64,000 bases of DNA from Actinomycetota bacterium (lineage in GTDB: Bacteria; Actinomycetota; Acidimicrobiia; Acidimicrobiales; JAJPHD01). This document shows, piece after piece, positions 8,147 through 16,523 of the stretch. The stretch's first letter is position 1. Each line of letters begins with the position of its first letter. The notes under the pieces were generated by a model. The model was not told where the DNA came from and made no database searches. It saw nothing but the letters and a program-made list of their open reading frames with translations. Location of the stretch: positions 270,722-334,721 of the forward strand of contig JAJPHD010000026.1 of assembly GCA_021325455.1 (NCBI GenBank), written 5' to 3'. The translations under genes and the position numbers were made by a program.

Positions 8147-8860
8147 ATGGACGGGGAACGGGAGCAAGGGGGCTCGGCCAAGTCCGGCGCCCCCGCTGGG
8201 CGGAGGCGCCTGCTCCCTCCCCTCGCCAGGCTGGCCCTGGCCTACGCCGCGGGCAGCCTTCCCTTCTCCAACCTGGCTGCCACCGCCCTTCAGGGAGTGG
8301 ACCTGCGCTCGGTCGGCACGGGCACCGTGTCGGGAACCGGCCTGTACCGAGTGGCCGGGTTCTGCCCCTTGGCCGTGGCGGGTGGCCTGGACGTGGCCAA
8401 GGGGGCCCTGGGGGCAGCGGCCGGCACCGGGAAGGCCCCGCTCCTGCGGGCGGCCTGTGCCAGCCTGGCCATAGCCGGCCACAACTGGTCCCCGTGGCTG
8501 CGGGGAGCGGGGGGGAGGGGCCTGGCGCCCGCCCTGGGAGCCAGCCTGGTGCTGGCGCCCGAAGCCACCGCCGTGTTGGCCCTCGGCCTGGGCGGAGGGC
8601 GCCTGGTCGGCCAGACCGGGGCGGGGTGCTTCCTCGCCTACCTGGGGCTGGGCCCCCTGCTCCTTTCGACGAGAGGGCGCACCGGGCTGGTGGATGCCGC
8701 TGCCATCTCGCTCCCCCTCCTCGTCAAGCGGGCCCTGGGCAACTCCTGGCCCCCCCGGCTGGAGGGGGAGAAGCTGGTCAGCCGGGTCCTGTTCGACCGG
8801 GACAGCCCCCCGCCCCGACCCCGGCTCCAACCCGGGAAGACCGCCAGGCCATGCCCGTAG
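8147..8860 (+). CDS. Divergent PlsY-like glycerol-3-phosphate acyltransferase
   Basis: PlsY is the membrane enzyme that moves an acyl group from acyl-phosphate to glycerol-3-phosphate. It is 237 residues. The family layout is visible: LAYAAGSLPFSNL (motif 1 region), GTGTVSGTGLYRVAG where PlsY has a GSGNxGATN-type loop (motif 2), a GGLDVAKGALG segment, and AGHNWSPWLRGAGGRGLAP (motif 3). The motif-2 Asn residues and the motif-3 GGKG are changed (SGTG, GGRG). The acceptor or activity may therefore differ from true PlsY. The ATG at 8147 follows TAGAAC by 8 nt. Its end overlaps the DegV start by 10 bp, so the two are probably co-translated. Confidence 0.7.
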   Translation: MDGEREQGGSAKSGAPAGRRRLLPPLARLALAYAAGSLPFSNLAATALQGVDLRSVGTGTVSGTGLYRVAGFCPLAVAGGLDVAKGALGAAAGTGKAPLLRAACASLAIAGHNWSPWLRGAGGRGLAPALGASLVLAPEATAVLALGLGGGRLVGQTGAGCFLAYLGLGPLLLSTRGRTGLVDAAAISLPLLVKRALGNSWPPRLEGEKLVSRVLFDRDSPPPRPRLQPGKTARPCP

Positions 8861-9684
8861 GGATAGTCACCGACAGCGCCGCTGCCCTGCCCTCCCACCT
8901 CAGCGCCAGCCTGGGGGTGACGGTGGTCCCCATGCGCATCACCATCGGGCAGCAGAGCTACGAGGGAGATGGCGTCCCCCTGGAGGAGGTGGTGGCGCGC
9001 TTCGACGAGGGGGTGCACACCGCGGGGCCGGCCCCCGCCTCCTTCCGCCGGGCCTTCATGGCCGCCGACCAGGGCGAGGGGGTGGTGGCGGTCACGGTAT
9101 CGGAGCGGATGAGCAGCACCTACAAGTCGGCCCTGCTGGGCGCCGACATGCACTCGGGGCGAGTGCAGGTGGTGGACTCCCGCACGGCAGCGGGGGGCCA
9201 AGCGCTGGTGGTGCTGGCTGCGGCCGAGGCGGCCAGGCAGGGCAGGGGCCTGGAGGAGGTGGTGGCCCGGGTCGAAGCGGTGAGGGAAGGCGTCCGCCTG
9301 GTGGCGGCGGTGGGGTCACTCGAGTACCTGGCCCGAGGGGGCCGCATCCCTGAGCTGGCCGGTCGGGCCGGCCGTTACCTGGGCGTGAGGCCCCTCTTCG
9401 AGTTCCGGGCGGGCCGCATCAGGCCCTTGCGACCCTCCCTGAGCCGGGACGGGGCCCTGGAGGCCCTGCTGGGTCACTGGCGCCGCAGCCGGGCTGGGCT
9501 CTCCGGCTCCGCGGCGCTGCACGTGGTGGTGTCCCATGCCCTCGACACCGCCATGGCCGACGCCCTGGTCTCCGCCATCCGGGCCGAGGTGGAGCCAGCC
9601 ACCTGCCTGGTGGAGTCGTTCAGCCCGGTCATGGTGGCCCACACCGGCCCTGGCGTCACCGGCCTGGCCTGGCGCTGGGAGTAG
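8851..9684 (+). CDS. DegV family (FakB-like) fatty-acid-binding protein
   Basis: DegV/FakB proteins carry a fatty acid in a buried pocket; FakB presents it to the kinase FakA. It is 277 residues. The N-terminal GIVTDSAAALPSHL, TAGPAPASFRRAF, TVSERMSSTYKSA (the Ser/Thr binding the carboxylate) and VDSRTAAGGQAL are all DegV hallmarks. The second domain has GSLEYLARGGRIP. It overlaps the PlsY-like gene by 10 bp. That pairing fits a route from exogenous fatty acid to acyl-phosphate to lipid, although no FakA is in the window. Confidence 0.87.
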   Translation: MPVGIVTDSAAALPSHLSASLGVTVVPMRITIGQQSYEGDGVPLEEVVARFDEGVHTAGPAPASFRRAFMAADQGEGVVAVTVSERMSSTYKSALLGADMHSGRVQVVDSRTAAGGQALVVLAAAEAARQGRGLEEVVARVEAVREGVRLVAAVGSLEYLARGGRIPELAGRAGRYLGVRPLFEFRAGRIRPLRPSLSRDGALEALLGHWRRSRAGLSGSAALHVVVSHALDTAMADALVSAIRAEVEPATCLVESFSPVMVAHTGPGVTGLAWRWE

Positions 9685-9760
9685 GGAGGGGCGGAGGCAC
9701 GGGACTCCCCCGTCCGGTGCCGCTACCGTCGTCTCGGTCCAGGGAACCCCAGGAGGCAAG

Positions 9761-11497
9761 GTGCCAGGCTCCCGGCTACGAGCCGTGCACAACCGGTTGC
9801 ACCTCCCTGGCCCCCTGCTGGCCCTGTGCGTGGGGCCCAGCCTGGTGGAGGCGGTCCTGGTGACCGCCCTGGGGGCCGGTAGCGGTCTGAGCCTCGCCCC
9901 CCAGGCCAATGCCCCCGTGCCCTTCGGTGTCTTCCACGACCTGCGCTGGCTGATCGTCTACTCCCGTTCCTGGGAGGGGCTGGTGGCCGAGGGGATGGCC
10001 CTCCTGGTCGCCCGCAGCCTCCTCACCGCCCTCACCGTGCGGGCCGCCTGGCCCCCGGGCCTCGACCGGCCCTCCCTGGCCTCGCTGCTCCTGCGGGCGG
10101 CCGCCTTCACCCTCGGAGCGACGGCCCTCCTGTCTCCCTGGACCATCCTGCTGTTCGGCCTGGCCGTGGCCCCGGTGTCATGGTTCTTCCTGGCCTCGGT
10201 CCCGGCGGCGCTGATCATCGCTCTCCTGGTCCACCAGGGAGCCATCGCCCCGGGCTGGTGGCGCCAGAGCCTCGCTCCCAAGGCCCTGGCCTGGATAGTC
10301 CTCACCTTCCTGGCCTTGTCGGCCAGCGCCGAGGTCACCGGCTCCCTGCCCCCGGTGGCCGGGGTGGCCGTGGCCGGAGTGGCGGGGGTCTTCGACGCCT
10401 GGGCCTGGCGGGGGCTGGTCTCCGCCGTCGCCAACAGGCCCACGGCAGCGCGCTTCCGGCCCGTGGCCCCGGCGGGGCTGGTGAGCCTGGCCGTCGTGGT
10501 GATGGCGGGCACGGTGGCGGGCTTCAGCGTGGCGGCCCGGGTCCCCCGCTCCCCGGGGCCCAGCACCCTCCACCGGGGGACGGCGGGCGGGCCCGGGGGC
10601 GATCCCGCCCCAGGGGACCGGCCCCGCCAGCCGCTGCTCATCGCCAGCGGCTACGGGACGCACTGGGACGGTGCCAGGTCCCCGGCCCCCCTGCCCGGAC
10701 CCTACATAGAGCGTCGCTTCTCCTACCGGGGGCTGGGCCCCCACGGTCCCCTCCCCTATACCAGCGCCGACACCACCCAGCCACTGGCGAAGCTGGAGAG
10801 GCTGATGGCTGTGCAGGTCCAGGCCCTCCACCGCCTCACCGGCGAGCCGGTGAGCATCGTGGCCGACAGCGAGGGCGCCCTCGTGGCCAAGGCCTACCTG
10901 GCGGCAACCCCGGGGGCGCCCGTGAGCACCCTGGTCATGGTGAGCCCCCTCGTGAGGCCGGCCCGCGTCTACTACCCCCCCGCCGGCTCCCAGGGCTGGG
11001 GGCTGGCCGGGGGGGCCGGCCTGCTCACCCTGAGCCGGACCATCCGCTCGGTGGCCCCCATTCCCCTCTCGCCCTCCACGCCGTTCCTGCGCTCGGTCGT
11101 CCGAGAGGCCTCCGACCTGCGCCCCCTGCTCTCCTGTCCCCTGCCCGGGGTCCGCCAGGTCGCCTTCCTGCCGCTGGCTGACGCCGTGGCCTCGCCCGAC
11201 CCCTCCCCCCTTGGCATACCGTCGGTGGTCTTTCCCGCCTTCCACGGCACCATGCTGGCCAACCCGGCCGCCGACCGGGCCCTGCGGGCCGTGCTCAGCG
11301 GGAAGAGGCCTCCCCCCACCCCGGGGTGGTCCCTGGCAGACAGCCTCATACGCTCCGCCGCTGCCGCCTGGCAGGTCCCGGGCCTGGCCTCGGGCCTCAA
11401 CCCGGTGTGGGACCAAGGCCCCGTGGACGGGAGCTCCCCGAGCCTCTCCCGGTGCCAGAGCATCCGGGCCCACCTCCGGGCCCAGCTGGCTCGCTGA
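9761..11497 (+). CDS. Membrane protein with C-terminal alpha/beta-hydrolase-like domain
   Basis: A 578-residue protein. Residues ~15-275 hold about six hydrophobic helices. A Pro/Gly-rich linker follows. From about residue 290 a soluble domain carries VSIVADSEGALVAKAYL, a nucleophile-elbow-like Ala-Asp-Ser-Glu-Gly, and FPAFHGTML with a candidate catalytic His. I do not recognise a named family, and lipase or acyltransferase activity is inference. The GTG at 9761 follows AGGAGG closely (4-nt spacing). It lies between DegV and a glycolipid-type glycosyltransferase on the same strand. Its last codons are duplicated just downstream (see the repeat at 11454). Confidence 0.6.
   Translation: MPGSRLRAVHNRLHLPGPLLALCVGPSLVEAVLVTALGAGSGLSLAPQANAPVPFGVFHDLRWLIVYSRSWEGLVAEGMALLVARSLLTALTVRAAWPPGLDRPSLASLLLRAAAFTLGATALLSPWTILLFGLAVAPVSWFFLASVPAALIIALLVHQGAIAPGWWRQSLAPKALAWIVLTFLALSASAEVTGSLPPVAGVAVAGVAGVFDAWAWRGLVSAVANRPTAARFRPVAPAGLVSLAVVVMAGTVAGFSVAARVPRSPGPSTLHRGTAGGPGGDPAPGDRPRQPLLIASGYGTHWDGARSPAPLPGPYIERRFSYRGLGPHGPLPYTSADTTQPLAKLERLMAVQVQALHRLTGEPVSIVADSEGALVAKAYLAATPGAPVSTLVMVSPLVRPARVYYPPAGSQGWGLAGGAGLLTLSRTIRSVAPIPLSPSTPFLRSVVREASDLRPLLSCPLPGVRQVAFLPLADAVASPDPSPLGIPSVVFPAFHGTMLANPAADRALRAVLSGKRPPPTPGWSLADSLIRSAAAAWQVPGLASGLNPVWDQGPVDGSSPSLSRCQSIRAHLRAQLAR
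11454..11483. repeat. 30-bp direct repeat, copy 1
   Basis: A perfect 30-bp sequence beginning GCCAGAGCATCCGGG, inside the 3' end of the membrane hydrolase gene. It recurs unchanged 73 bp later at 11527, outside the gene. It looks like a local tandem duplication of the gene end. Confidence 0.8.
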
Positions 11498-11526
11498 TCG
11501 GGGTTCAACATAACAGGCGGGCCCAG

Positions 11527-11556
11527 GCCAGAGCATCCGGGCCCACCTCCGGGCCC
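11527..11556. repeat. 30-bp direct repeat, copy 2
   Basis: Second perfect copy of the repeat at 11454-11483. It lies in the 92-bp gap before the glycosyltransferase and contains GGGCCC self-complementary segments. Confidence 0.8.
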
Positions 11557-11589
11557 TGCTGGGGGCCCGGCCCCAGGTGAGGGGGGCCG

Positions 11590-13194
11590 ATGGCGGTAGA
11601 GCCCGGGCCTTTTGGGGCAAGATGGAAGGGGACCCGAGGAGCGGGCCTGCCTTCCATGACCCTGAGAGAGCCAACGCCGACGGCCGACGCCACCCGATCC
11701 CTTCTCCCGACATGGACGGGGAGGGCTCCGCGCCCTGGGGAGGATGGGCGGCCCCTGGTGCTCATCCTCTCCGCCAGCATGGGTGCCGGGCACGACGGCG
11801 TGGCCCAGGAGCTGGCCCGGCGCCTGAGGTCCAGAGGGCTGGCGGTCGAGGTCCTGGACATCCTGAGCCTGCTTCCGGGGGTCGTGGGCCGGGGCCTGCG
11901 CGGCGGCTACGCCCTCATGCTCAGGTGGGCCCCCTGGCTCTACGACCTGATCTTCCGGGTGTGGTTCGAGCCCCGGGGCGGAGGGGGCCCTGTCTCACCC
12001 ATCACCGTGCTCGCCGAGCGCAAGGTCCGGCGCTGGGTCGCCGACCACCAGCCCGCCCTGGCCGTTTCCACCTTCCACCTCTGCTCCGCCGTGCTGGCCG
12101 GCCTCCGCCGGCGGGGCGAGCTCCCTGTCCCGTCGGCCAGCGTGGTGGTGGACCCGGCCGTCCACCGGCTCTGGGTGGACCCTGACGTCGACCTCCATGT
12201 CTGCCTCCACCGGCTGTCCGCTGCCGAGGCCCGCCGGAGGGGTGCTCCCCGGGCCACCGCCCCCGGCCCCTTCGTCAGGCCCGACTTCACGGACCCCTCC
12301 TGGGACCGCCACGGGGCCCGGACCAGCCTCGGCCTGGGCCCGGACGACAGGGTCGTGCTGCTGGTGGCAGGGTCATGGGGCTCGGGGGACATCGCCAACA
12401 CCCTGTCCCTCGTCCAGCAGTCACCCCATCTGACCCCGGTCGTGGTGTGCGGGGCCGACGAGCGGCTCCGGCGGCGGCTGGCTCGCCAGGTGGCCCGGTC
12501 CGGCCGCCGCTGCCTGGTCATGGGCTGGGTCGACGACATGGCCCGCCTCATGGTGGCGGCCGACGTGGTGGTGGAGAACGCCGGAGGGCTCACGGCCATG
12601 GAGGCCCTGGCCCTCGGCCGGCCGGTGGTGAGCTTCCACCCCATACCGGGCCACGGGCGCGCCAACGTCGCCGCCATGGCGAGGGCCGGCGTGGCGGCCT
12701 GGGTGACCGAGGACGACCAGCTCGTTCCCACCCTGGAGCGGGTCAGCGCCCCCGGACCGCTCCGGCACAGCCTGGTCTCGGCCGGCAGCCAGCTCCTCGC
12801 CTCGGATCCCACCGACGACCTCCTGGGCCTGCTCGCCCCCACCGCCGGGGACGGGGGCGAGGCCGCCCTTGAACGGCACCGGTCCCCCCGGGCCGCCACC
12901 TCCTCGGGAGGAAACTCCGGACCGCCGGGCCCCTCGGAAGCCCGCAACCGGCGCCTCACCCGGGTGCGCAACCGCCGTCAGTCCCGCGAGCGCCGCCGGC
13001 GGCGGCTCCTGGGGGGCGTCCCCCTGTGGTCCCGGCACCGGCGCCAGGGCCGGGTCAGGCGCCCGGAGCCCCTTCTTTCCCGGGTTTCGCTGCGCAACGT
13101 GCCCTCCTGGCGGCGCTCAGGGCCGCCCCGACCGCGGCATCGGGCCCATCGGCCCGCAGGACGGCGTCGTCTGGCTGACCTCCGCCCCGGGTGA
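11590..13194 (+). CDS. MGDG-synthase-like (GT28) glycosyltransferase
   Basis: Likely transfers a sugar from a nucleotide sugar to a diacylglycerol-type or other lipid acceptor at the membrane. It is 534 residues. An N-terminal MGDG-synthase-type domain starts with LILSASMGAGHDGVAQEL. A GT28 C-terminal domain has VLLVAGSWGSGD, MGWVDDMARLM and the donor-binding VVENAGGLTAMEALALGRP. The last ~100 residues are Arg- and Pro-rich and unlike the family; they run 140 bp into the convergent gene at 13055. The native end may lie near 12,900, or a frameshift may exist there. The ATG at 11590 follows a G-rich ribosome-binding site; the ATG at 11656 is an alternative. It is the last gene of the plus-strand lipid-like run. 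Confidence 0.78.
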   Translation: MAVEPGPFGARWKGTRGAGLPSMTLREPTPTADATRSLLPTWTGRAPRPGEDGRPLVLILSASMGAGHDGVAQELARRLRSRGLAVEVLDILSLLPGVVGRGLRGGYALMLRWAPWLYDLIFRVWFEPRGGGGPVSPITVLAERKVRRWVADHQPALAVSTFHLCSAVLAGLRRRGELPVPSASVVVDPAVHRLWVDPDVDLHVCLHRLSAAEARRRGAPRATAPGPFVRPDFTDPSWDRHGARTSLGLGPDDRVVLLVAGSWGSGDIANTLSLVQQSPHLTPVVVCGADERLRRRLARQVARSGRRCLVMGWVDDMARLMVAADVVVENAGGLTAMEALALGRPVVSFHPIPGHGRANVAAMARAGVAAWVTEDDQLVPTLERVSAPGPLRHSLVSAGSQLLASDPTDDLLGLLAPTAGDGGEAALERHRSPRAATSSGGNSGPPGPSEARNRRLTRVRNRRQSRERRRRRLLGGVPLWSRHRRQGRVRRPEPLLSRVSLRNVPSWRRSGPPRPRHRAHRPAGRRRLADLRPG

Positions 13195-14878
13195 GCTCCC
13201 ACGTGCCCAGCCCCACCACCGGCCGCCCTGTCCGAAGGGCGAGGGCGATCTCCGACAGGGTGCCGTAGCCGCCGCCCACGGCTACTACGGCGTCGGCGGC
13301 CCGGACCACCAGCCCGTTGCGGAGCTCTCCCATCCCCGTGGGCAAGGCCACGCTCAGGTACGGGTTGGCGTCCCCTCGGTCGGTCCCCGGCAGGAGGCCC
13401 ACCGTCAGCCCCCCCTCCAGCCTGGCTCCCCGGCAGGCCGCCTCCATGACGCCGCCCAGCCCCCCACAAACCAGGACAGCCCCCGCTTGGGCCACGGCCC
13501 GGCCCACGGCCTCCGCCACCTGCTCCTCGTCGGCATCCGCGCTCCCCCCACCCACCACGGCGACATAGGGGCCACCCCCGGGGGCCGACGGGCCGGGCTG
13601 AGGAGCGTCCCGGCCCTCTGCCTCATGGAGAACCCCCTCCTCCCGCTGGCCCCAGGAGCCCCTCGAGCCGGAGGCCCCACCCGGCCCGGGCCGGGCGGCC
13701 CGGCGGGGCGGGCGCCCCTCCGGGACAGCCCGGAGGACGCCGGAGCGCTCCAGCTCGGCCACCTCGGCGGGACTGCTGCCAAGCCAGTCGGCCAGCACCT
13801 GCTCGTTGTGCTCCCCCCGGTGGGCGGCCCCTCCCCGCACTCCGCTGAGGGCCTCGGAGAACCGGTAGGGGGACTGGACCACCCGGCGGCTGCCGCCCCC
13901 GCGGTCGTCCACCTCCGCCGCCACGGCCCGGGACAGTGCGGGTGGGGAGGCAAAGGCCTCCTCGGGGGCCCGGATGTCGGCCCAGGCCAGGTCGGCCCCC
14001 TCCAGGGCCGCCACCAGCTCCTCCTTCGAGGAGAACGACCTCATCCACTCACCGAATGCCCGCCGGCGATGCTCGACCTTGTCCTCCAGCGACGCACCCG
14101 GGGGGGTGGGATCGGCCAGACCGTGCACGGTGGAGACCTGCCTCCACAGGTAGCGGAAGCTGCCCGCCAGGAGGACCGGCTGCCCGGCTCCCTCCCAGAC
14201 CTGGCCACCCAGGCGCTCCACGGCCGACCCGTCCAGGGCGTGGTGGGCATAGTCGTCGGTGGCGAGCATGGCGTCCAGCATGGCCAGGTCGATGCGCTGG
14301 CCCCGGCCCGTGCGCTGGCGCAGCCACAGGGCGGCCTGCACCGCCACCAGGCCGTGCAGGCCGGCATAGGTGTCGGCCACCGAGAGCATGGGATCGCTGG
14401 GGGGGGTGCCGTCGAAGCGGGCCTGGCGCCACAGGAGCCCCGACTCGGCGTGGACTATGGGCGCGTACGCCCGCCTGTCCCGCCAGGGCCCGTCCTGGCC
14501 GAACCCCGTGATCGAGAGCATGACCAGGCCGGGGTTGGCGGCGCTGAGAGCCTCCCACCCCAGGCCCCACCGCCCCAGAACGCCGGGACGGAAGTTCTCG
14601 ATCAGCACGTCGGCCCGGGCGGCCAGGCGGCCCACCAGACCCGGTCCGCCCGGGGCGGCCAGGTCGATGCACACGTTCCTCTTGCCGGCGTTCTGCTGGG
14701 TGAAGAAGCCGGAGAGCCCGTGGCGGACCTCGCCCCATACCCGGCTCACATCCCCCTCCGGGGGCTCCACCTTCACCACGTCCGCCCCGAGGTCCGAGAG
14801 CATGCGGCCGGCAAAGGGGCCGGCGAGGACCCGGGAGAGGTCCAGGACCCGGATGCCGGCGAGCGGGTAGTCGGTCAG
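13055..14878 (-). CDS. Class III CoA-transferase fused to a LOG-like (TIGR00725-type) domain
   Basis: Residues ~1-380 are a CaiB/BaiF CoA-transferase: PLAGIRVLDLSRVLAGPF at the start, LGADVVKVEPPEGD, NAGKRNVCIDL, ADVLIENFRPGVL, and DTYAGLHGLVAVQ with the likely catalytic Asp. After a ~50-residue Gly/Pro linker, residues ~437-607 form a Rossmann LOG-like domain: YVAVVGGGSADADEE, VCGGLGGVMEAACRG and GGGYGTLSEIALAL. No ATG, GTG or TTG precedes the conserved N-terminus. A CTG at 14878, 7 nt after TACGTT, is the likely start; the first ATG (14803) would remove conserved residues. No in-frame internal start separates the two parts. CoA substrate unknown. Confidence 0.75.
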   Translation of the reverse strand: MTDYPLAGIRVLDLSRVLAGPFAGRMLSDLGADVVKVEPPEGDVSRVWGEVRHGLSGFFTQQNAGKRNVCIDLAAPGGPGLVGRLAARADVLIENFRPGVLGRWGLGWEALSAANPGLVMLSITGFGQDGPWRDRRAYAPIVHAESGLLWRQARFDGTPPSDPMLSVADTYAGLHGLVAVQAALWLRQRTGRGQRIDLAMLDAMLATDDYAHHALDGSAVERLGGQVWEGAGQPVLLAGSFRYLWRQVSTVHGLADPTPPGASLEDKVEHRRRAFGEWMRSFSSKEELVAALEGADLAWADIRAPEEAFASPPALSRAVAAEVDDRGGGSRRVVQSPYRFSEALSGVRGGAAHRGEHNEQVLADWLGSSPAEVAELERSGVLRAVPEGRPPRRAARPGPGGASGSRGSWGQREEGVLHEAEGRDAPQPGPSAPGGGPYVAVVGGGSADADEEQVAEAVGRAVAQAGAVLVCGGLGGVMEAACRGARLEGGLTVGLLPGTDRGDANPYLSVALPTGMGELRNGLVVRAADAVVAVGGGYGTLSEIALALRTGRPVVGLGTWELTRGGGQPDDAVLRADGPDAAVGAALSAARRARCAAKPGKEGAPGA

Positions 14879-14885
14879 GCGACCG

Positions 14886-14891
14886 AACGTA
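14886..14891 (-). promoter_or_regulatory. -10 box before the CTG-started CoA-transferase fusion
   Basis: TACGTT on the minus strand, 7 nt before the CTG at 14878. The geometry is the same as at other apparently leaderless genes in this window. Confidence 0.35.
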
Positions 14892-15061
14892 GCGCCGCCC
14901 GGACGTGGCGGCGACCGCCGGGCGAGGGCCGCCTCCAGGCAGCCACCAAGCCGCGGCGTTTTTGTGAGGATCCCCGGGGGCGCCGCCCAAGTGTCATAGA
15001 ATCGTCATAAACTGGGCATAGCGAGGTGGACCGGGTTTCGGCAAGGAGGATGTCATCAGCC

Positions 15062-15535
15062 ATGGCTTACCAGGCGGCATGGGTCGGGCAAGGCCCCGGC
15101 GGCGCGCTGGCCACCATGCCGGCCCGTCCGCCCGCCGAACGCCATGCCGTACGCCACCTGGCCGCCGAGTATGCCAGCGGGAGGCAGGCCCGGGACTTCG
15201 TCCAAGAGAGCCTCAACCGGTGGGGCTGGCCCGCCTCGAGCGACCTGCACGAGATGCAGGAGCTGCAGGATGTCCTGCTCCTCACCAGCGAGCTGGCCAT
15301 CAACGCCGCCCGGCATGCCCACAGCCCCATGGACGTCACCCTCCACTACTGGCCCGGCGACCGGATCAGGGTCGAGGTGCATGACAACGCCGACGGCCTG
15401 CCCCAGGCCCGGTGGCCGGCCACGTTCGAGGAGTCGGGCCGGGGCTTGGCCCTGGTCGAGCTGCTCTCCTGTGCCTGGGGCGTGACGGCCTGCCCCCCGG
15501 GCAAGACGGTCTGGTTCGAGGTGCGCCTGTCCTGA
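15062..15535 (+). CDS. Anti-sigma-factor-type ATP-binding protein (HATPase_c_2, RsbW-like)
   Basis: A small Bergerat-fold ATPase of the kind that binds sigma factors or phosphorylates anti-anti-sigma proteins, common in actinobacteria. It is 157 residues. The N-box is SELAINAARHAHS, G1 is VEVHDNADGLP and G2 is SGRGLALVELLSCAWGV. AAGGAGG at 15042-15048 suits the ATG at 15062 (13 nt away); an in-frame ATG at 15050 is too close and a GTG at 15026 lies before it. TAGAAT (14997-15002) and TAAACT (15008-15013) are candidate -10 boxes. No sigma factor or STAS partner is adjacent. Confidence 0.82.
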   Translation: MAYQAAWVGQGPGGALATMPARPPAERHAVRHLAAEYASGRQARDFVQESLNRWGWPASSDLHEMQELQDVLLLTSELAINAARHAHSPMDVTLHYWPGDRIRVEVHDNADGLPQARWPATFEESGRGLALVELLSCAWGVTACPPGKTVWFEVRLS

Positions 15536-15638
15536 AGCCTGGCCCTAGGGGCCGACCCTCCATCGGGCCCCAGCAATGGCCCGAGGGCCTCGTGGGTAGG
15601 ACCAGGCAGTTGCCCAGAACCCCTGTGAGAGGAGGCAG

Positions 15639-16502
15639 ATGACGACGCGCAGCCAAGCCAAGCCCGTGGCAGCGAGTGGCACCTTCGCCATCGGAGGTGA
15701 CCTGGAGGTGAACCGGCTGGGCTTCGGTGCCATGCAGCTACCCGGGGAGGGAGTGTGGGGGGAGCCCGATGACCGTGAGCAAGCTCTGAGCGTGCTCCGG
15801 CGTGCCGTCGAGCTCGGGGTCAACCTGATCGACACCGCCGACTCCTACGGACCCGAGGTGAGCGAGAACCTCATCCGCGAGGCCCTCCACCCCTACCCGG
15901 CTGACCTGGTCATCGGCACCAAGGGCGGGCTCACCCGCTCGGGGCCGGGCCAGTGGGCCCCCGTGGGGAGGCCCGAGTACCTGCGCCAGTGCGTGGAGAT
16001 GTCCCTGCGCCGGCTCAAGCTGGACTGCATCGACCTCTACCAGCTGCACCGGATCGACCCCCAGGTACCGGCCGAGGACTCCCTGGGTGAGCTGGCCAAG
16101 CTCCAGGCCGAGGGCAAGATCCGCCACATCGGGCTGTCCGAGGTGAGCGTGGAGGAGCTCCGCCAGGCCCAGCAGGTGGTTGCGGTGGCGACCGTTCAGA
16201 ACCGCTACAACCTGATCGACCGGGGCAGCGAGGCCGTCCTGGACGCCTGCGCCGAGGAGGGCATCGGCTTCATCCCCTGGTTCCCGTTGGCCACGGGCGA
16301 GCTGGCCGGCCCGGGCAGCCCCCTGGCCCAGGTGGCTGAGCGGGCGGGTGCCACCCCCTCCCAGATCGCCCTGGCCTGGCTGCTGCACCGCTCGCCGGTG
16401 ATGCTGCCCATCCCGGGCACCTCGTCGATCACCCACCTCGAGGAGAACTGCGCCGCCGCCGCCATCGAGCTGCCCGAGGAGGACTGGGACCGGCTGTCCT
16501 GA
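15639..16502 (+). CDS. Aldo/keto reductase
   Basis: NAD(P)H-dependent oxidoreductase with a TIM barrel. It is 287 residues. [13 protein letters not shown] opens the barrel. [15 protein letters not shown] holds the catalytic Asp and Tyr, TKGGL holds the Lys, and YQLHRIDPQ holds the His of the tetrad. The C-terminal cofactor part includes [23 protein letters not shown] precedes the ATG at 15639 at good spacing. It is followed by a palindromic terminator shared with the convergent gene. Substrate unknown. Confidence 0.93.
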   Translation: MTTRSQAKPVAASGTFAIGGDLEVNRLGFGAMQLPGEGVWGEPDDREQALSVLRRAVELGVNLIDTADSYGPEVSENLIREALHPYPADLVIGTKGGLTRSGPGQWAPVGRPEYLRQCVEMSLRRLKLDCIDLYQLHRIDPQVPAEDSLGELAKLQAEGKIRHIGLSEVSVEELRQAQQVVAVATVQNRYNLIDRGSEAVLDACAEEGIGFIPWFPLATGELAGPGSPLAQVAERAGATPSQIALAWLLHRSPVMLPIPGTSSITHLEENCAAAAIELPEEDWDRLS

Positions 16503-16507
16503 GGCCC

Positions 16508-16523
16508 GGGCCGGCGCCGGCCC
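16508..16523. terminator. Palindromic bidirectional terminator candidate
   Basis: GGGCCGGCGCCGGCCC is a perfect 16-bp palindrome. It fills the short gap between the convergent stops of the aldo/keto reductase (16502) and the PPOX gene (16524). It folds as a 6-bp stem with a 4-nt loop. There is no T tract. Confidence 0.5.

Noticed and set aside
11502..11508. GGTTCAA resembling a tRNA T-loop
   Set aside because: No acceptor stem, anticodon arm or D-loop can be folded around it.
14875..15063. Short minus-strand frame before the CoA-transferase
   Set aside because: Its sequence is Arg-rich and unlike any family, and it overlaps the true CoA-transferase N-terminus in another frame and the divergent promoter.
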